A stretch of 7,839 nt of DNA from an uncultured Clostridia bacterium (lineage in GTDB: Bacteria; Bacillota; Clostridia; Christensenellales; Borkfalkiaceae), in the NCBI GenBank assembly GCA_937888935.1, contig CALARO010000231.1:1-7839 (forward strand), in the 5' to 3' direction. The notes beneath the pieces are model-generated. The model was not told the origin of the DNA. It saw nothing but the letters and a program-made list of their open reading frames with translations, and did no database searches. The translations under genes were made by a program, and so were the position numbers. Every line of letters starts with the position of its first letter. Position 1 is the first letter of the stretch. Below are positions 5,172 through 7,839 of the stretch, one piece after another.

Positions 5172-7361
5172 TTAGTCGATCAATTCGAAATCCGCGCCGT
5201 TCGCCGTATCGGACGAGCCGCCTGTATACGCCGTGAAATCGCCGTTTTCCGCCGCGTATTCCAGCTCGGCGTTGTAGAATTTCAGCATGTCTTCGCCGAT
5301 TTCAAACGTTACGCGCTGCTCTTCGCCCGCCGCAAGGCGCACTTTTTTAAATGCTTTCAGCTCTTTTACGGGGCGAACGACGGAAGCCACGCGATCGCGC
5401 AGATACAGCTGTACCGTTTCTGCGGCTTCGCGCTTGCCGACGTTTTTTACCGTGACGCTCGCTTCGATTTTTTCGCCGCGGCGAAGTTGCGTTTTCGAAA
5501 GGCTTACCTTGCCGTACTCGAACGCGCCGTAAGAAAGTCCGTAGCCGAACGGGTACAAAGGCGAATTCCGCCCGTCGATATACGCGGAAGAATACGGCGA
5601 ACGCACGAGATCGTTGCCGCGCGGTCTGCCCGTATTGAAATGATCGTAGTGAATCGGGCATTGCCCCGTGTGGGCGGGGAAACTCATCGGCAACTTGCCT
5701 TCGGGCGATACTTCGCCGAATACAAGATTTGCGATTGCGTTGCCCGCTTCGCTGCCCGGCTGCCACATAAGCAAAATCGCGGGCGCAAGCTCGGACAATT
5801 TTTTGATTGCGAGCGGTCTGCCGCTGAAAAGCAGCACCGCCGTGTTTTTATTTGCCGCAAGCACGGGTTCGAGAAGTTTGTACTGCGCTTCGGGCAGTTC
5901 GAGATTTTGCTTGCTGTTGCCTTCGCCGCTGTCGTTTTCCGGCTCGCCGAGCGTGAGAAGCACCGCTTCCGCCTGCTTCGCGATTTGCGCCGCCTTTTGA
6001 ATTTCTTCTGCGTTTGCAACCGCGTTAAGCTCGCCGCTTACCCCCTGCGCGAAAGTGATTTCCGCTTCGGGAAGCAGATTTTTAATGCCGTCGGTGATTT
6101 TCACGGTATCGTTGCCGTTGCCGTAGCAATGCCAGAAGCCGATAATATCGCCCGTGTTGCCGAAAGGTCCGACGACGGCGATTTTCTTCGTTTTTTTATC
6201 GAAAGGCAGCACGCCGTCGTTCTTTAAAAGCACCGCCGATTTTTCCGCCGCGATACGCACAATCTTGCGGTTTTCCGCCGTGAGAAGTTCCGATTTTTGC
6301 CGCGCTTCCGCTTCTTCTTTCGTTTTTGCGGCGAAAAGGAACGGATCTTCGAACAAGCCGAGATCTTCTTTGAGCCGTAAAACGCGCAGCACCGCTTCAT
6401 CCACCTGAGAAACGGAAATCTTGCCTTCGTCGATCAGCTCTTTCATGCAATGCAGATAGGTTGCGGACATCATTTCGATGTCGTTCGTGGCTTGCATCGC
6501 CTTATAGGCGCAATCTTTTTCGTTTTTCGCCACGCCGTGATTCATCATTTCGCGGAATGCGTTGTAATCGCTGATCACCACGCCGTTAAAACCCCATTCT
6601 TCGCGCAGAATTCCCTTGACGAGCTTCTTATTCGCCGCAGCGGGTACGCCGTTTAAGGAATTGAAAGAAGTCATCACCATTTTTACGCCCGCGTCGACGG
6701 CGGCTTTATAGGCGACGAGATATTTTTCGCGCAGCGTAAGCTCGCTCATATCCACGGCGTTGTAATCTCTGCCCGCTTCGGGCGCGCCGTAACCCGCGAA
6801 ATGCTTTACGCACGCCGCGATTCCTTCGCTCTGGAAGCCTTGCACCTGCGCGGCGGCGAACAAGCCGTTTAAATACGAGTCTTCGCCCGTGGTTTCCATC
6901 ACCCGTCCCCAACGCGCGTCGCGCACGAGATCCACCATCGGCGCGAACGTGACGTGAACGCCCATCGCCCGCGCTTCGCGCGCAGCCATTGCCGAACACT
7001 CTTTCATAAGCTCGGGTTCGAACGTTGCGCCCATGCCGAGATTGATGGGATAAATCGTACGGCAGCCATGCACCACGTCCATCATAAACAACATGGGAAT
7101 TTTGTTGCGGTCGGCTTTCAGGTGCGTTTCCTGCACGCGATACACCTGATCCGCGCCGCGGAAATTCAGCACCGAGCCGATGCCCGCAAGATCTTCGTCG
7201 GTAACGCCGACTTCGTTTTTCGGTCCGGTTGCCGCCGTTTTATCTTTGGTATCGAAAAATACGCCCGAAAGCTGCGTAAGCTGCTGCAATTTTTCTTCGA
7301 GCGACATGTTTTTCAACAATTCTTCCGCTTTTTTCGTCCGCTTACCCTGTTCGTTTTTCAT
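5172..7361 (-). CDS. bglX: Family 3 glycoside hydrolase, probable beta-glucosidase
   Basis: Retaining exo-glycosidase, most likely releasing glucose from the non-reducing end of beta-linked oligosaccharides. The 729 residues show the complete three-domain GH3 layout. The N-terminal barrel (about 15-340) has MDVVHG (94-99), APMVDLVRDARWGR (140-153), TGEDSYL (158-164), KHFAGYG (186-192) and GVVISDYNAF (260-269) with predicted nucleophile D265. The second domain (about 370-610) carries SGEGNS near 478-483 with likely acid/base E480, then PGSEAGNAIANLVFGEVSPEGKLP (535-558). A fibronectin III-like domain (about 630-715) includes VTVKNVGKREAAETVQLYL. It resembles E. coli BglX, but the N-terminus MKNEQGKRTKKAEELL has no signal peptide, so the enzyme should be cytoplasmic. 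The ATG at 7361 follows AAGGAG (7375-7370) by eight bases. It has its own promoter; no sugar transporter adjoins it directly. Other GH3 specificities such as beta-xylosidase cannot be excluded. Confidence 0.93.
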   Translation of the reverse strand: MKNEQGKRTKKAEELLKNMSLEEKLQQLTQLSGVFFDTKDKTAATGPKNEVGVTDEDLAGIGSVLNFRGADQVYRVQETHLKADRNKIPMLFMMDVVHGCRTIYPINLGMGATFEPELMKECSAMAAREARAMGVHVTFAPMVDLVRDARWGRVMETTGEDSYLNGLFAAAQVQGFQSEGIAACVKHFAGYGAPEAGRDYNAVDMSELTLREKYLVAYKAAVDAGVKMVMTSFNSLNGVPAAANKKLVKGILREEWGFNGVVISDYNAFREMMNHGVAKNEKDCAYKAMQATNDIEMMSATYLHCMKELIDEGKISVSQVDEAVLRVLRLKEDLGLFEDPFLFAAKTKEEAEARQKSELLTAENRKIVRIAAEKSAVLLKNDGVLPFDKKTKKIAVVGPFGNTGDIIGFWHCYGNGNDTVKITDGIKNLLPEAEITFAQGVSGELNAVANAEEIQKAAQIAKQAEAVLLTLGEPENDSGEGNSKQNLELPEAQYKLLEPVLAANKNTAVLLFSGRPLAIKKLSELAPAILLMWQPGSEAGNAIANLVFGEVSPEGKLPMSFPAHTGQCPIHYDHFNTGRPRGNDLVRSPYSSAYIDGRNSPLYPFGYGLSYGAFEYGKVSLSKTQLRRGEKIEASVTVKNVGKREAAETVQLYLRDRVASVVRPVKELKAFKKVRLAAGEEQRVTFEIGEDMLKFYNAELEYAAENGDFTAYTGGSSDTANGADFELID

Positions 7362-7416
7362 TGAAGTTTCTCCTTGAATTTTCGTTTTTTTCGCACGCTT
7401 TCCGCGCGCGACGACG

Positions 7417-7434
7417 GCTATCTCTTTCGATAGC
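7417..7434 (-). promoter_or_regulatory. Palindrome at the predicted GH3 transcription start
   Basis: GCTATC (7417-7422) and GATAGC (7429-7434) are perfect 6-base arms around a 6-base centre. The element begins about seven bases after the GH3 -10 box, so it covers roughly +1 to +18 of the transcript. It could be an operator that blocks initiation, or a 5'-end RNA hairpin that protects the message. The sequence alone does not decide between them. Confidence 0.5.
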
Positions 7435-7440
7435 AGAAAT

Positions 7441-7449
7441 ATTATAACA
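7441..7449 (-). promoter_or_regulatory. Extended -10 promoter of the GH3 gene
   Basis: TGTTATAAT on the minus strand (7449-7441) is a perfect TGN-TATAAT extended -10 element. The hexamer at the usual -35 distance is poor and a TTGAGA lies too far upstream (22-base gap), consistent with an extended -10 promoter that does not need a -35 box. The leader would be about 70 bases and starts within the palindrome 7417-7434. Confidence 0.72.
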
Positions 7450-7471
7450 CAAAACGAAAATTCGCGCTTCT

Positions 7472-7488
7472 CAAAAAGCGTTTATTTT
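7472..7488 (-). other. Weak hairpin upstream of the GH3 promoter
   Basis: The minus-strand segment CGCTTTTTGAGAAGCG forms a 5-base stem (CGCTT with AAGCG) and is followed by a T-rich stretch toward the GH3 promoter. It is the only structure in 7450-7540 whose tail is T-rich in the sense of the upstream gene, so it might end that transcript, though the stem is short. Confidence 0.3.
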
Positions 7489-7508
7489 TTCTTATTTTTT
7501 TGCATCTT

Positions 7509-7529
7509 CGGCGTTTACGCCGTTTTTTT
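7509..7529 (+). terminator. Hairpin with T-run facing the plus strand
   Basis: CGGCG (7509-7513), loop TTTA, CGCCG (7518-7522), then seven T residues (7523-7529). The T-run makes it a terminator for plus-strand transcription, yet no plus-strand gene is seen. It lies 11 bases past the stop of the minus-strand gene at 7541; in that direction the stem is followed by AAGATGC, so it is not a good terminator for it. It may halt antisense transcription into that gene, or be chance. Confidence 0.35.
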
Positions 7530-7540
7530 CGTTGCAAACG

Positions 7541-7839
7541 TTACTTCACAAGCAGGCGCGTTAAAAATTCATGCGCCGAGCGGCTCTCTTTCAGGCGCGT
7601 TTCTTTGCCTTCTTCGAATACCCTTTCCGCGCCCGTGGTGTACAGGCGATCGAGCGTTTTTTGTTCTTCTTCCGTAAGAAACGCGTCTTCGTGATCTACG
7701 TGCGAATCTTTGTAATCGGGCTGCGCGCCCCTGCCGCGGCGGAACATTCCCGAAAGCTGCCACGTAGCGGAAGATACGCCGAGAAGCTCGCGCGAAAGCA
7801 CGGCGTCGAACGGCGCGCCCGTATCGCCGCAAAGCACGC
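7541..7839 (-). CDS. Unrecognised protein, C-terminal 99 residues only
   Basis: An open frame enters from the right edge and stops with TAA at 7543-7541. The visible part starts around VLCGDTGAPFDAVLSRELLG; the real start is outside the window, and the GTG at 7837 is just an internal valine codon. I do not recognise the family. The segment SRELLGVSSATWQLSGMFRRG could be a helix or helix-turn-helix, followed by a polar, histidine- and aspartate-containing stretch (PDYKDSHVDHEDAF) and a charged helical tail beginning LTEEEQKTLDRLY. There is no membrane segment. Codon use (GCG, GAA, AAA, TTC-rich) is like its neighbours, and the opposite frames look like shadows, so this is probably a real gene. 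It precedes the GH3 gene by 179 bases that contain the GH3 promoter, so cotranscription is not needed. Confidence 0.75.
   Translation of the reverse strand, partial: VLCGDTGAPFDAVLSRELLGVSSATWQLSGMFRRGRGAQPDYKDSHVDHEDAFLTEEEQKTLDRLYTTGAERVFEEGKETRLKESRSAHEFLTRLLVK

Noticed and set aside
5487..6227. 246-codon plus-strand open frame opposite the GH3 gene
   Set aside because: It is antisense to conserved GH3 domains, has arginine-rich low-quality translation and no convincing ribosome binding site or promoter.
7535..7837. GTG at 7837 as the start of a 98-residue gene
   Set aside because: The frame stays open to the window edge and no ribosome binding site can be judged there; it is more simply an internal codon of a longer gene.
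1..7839. CRISPR arrays, insertion sequences, tRNA or rRNA genes
   Set aside because: No regularly spaced repeats, transposase-like frames, terminal inverted repeats flanking a gene, or cloverleaf-like segments were seen on reading both strands.

Overview
The window reads as ordinary chromosome of a Bacillota (Clostridia-like) bacterium that carries endospore-formation genes. The evidence is an intact pro-sigma-K gene, purine-rich AAAGGAG-type ribosome binding sites, a lipoprotein substrate-binding protein and consensus sigma-A promoters. Base composition looks near 50% GC by eye, with alanine-, lysine- and glutamate-rich proteins. Every gene I can support lies on the minus strand, so transcription runs from high to low coordinates.

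In transcription order: (1) the C-terminal end of an unrecognised protein (7541 to the right edge); (2) a family 3 glycoside hydrolase, probably a cytoplasmic beta-glucosidase (5172-7361), behind an extended -10 promoter with a palindrome at the predicted start of transcription; (3) sigK, the late mother-cell sporulation sigma factor in its pro-protein form (4232-4957), behind a sequence resembling a sigma-E/sigma-K promoter; (4) malQ, 4-alpha-glucanotransferase (2543-4147), behind a perfect TTGACA-17-TATAAT promoter and followed by a strong intrinsic terminator; (5) a MalE-like binding lipoprotein (1081-2346) with two adjacent hairpins in its leader; (6) the first 329 residues of a MalF-like permease (1-987), cut by the left edge.

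Genes 4 to 6 fit a maltodextrin module. MalE would capture alpha-glucan oligosaccharides outside the cell, MalF with partners outside the window would import them, and MalQ would rearrange them in the cytoplasm. The GH3 enzyme would release glucose from beta-linked sugars imported by another route. sigK sits between the two sugar units, apparently with its own developmental promoter, so its neighbourhood is probably not functional.

I found no mobile element, CRISPR array, RNA gene or clearly new multi-gene system. The points most worth a second look are regulatory: the sigK promoter region, the malE leader hairpins, the GH3 +1 palindrome and the repeat-rich segment between GH3 and sigK. The other unresolved item is the protein at the right edge.
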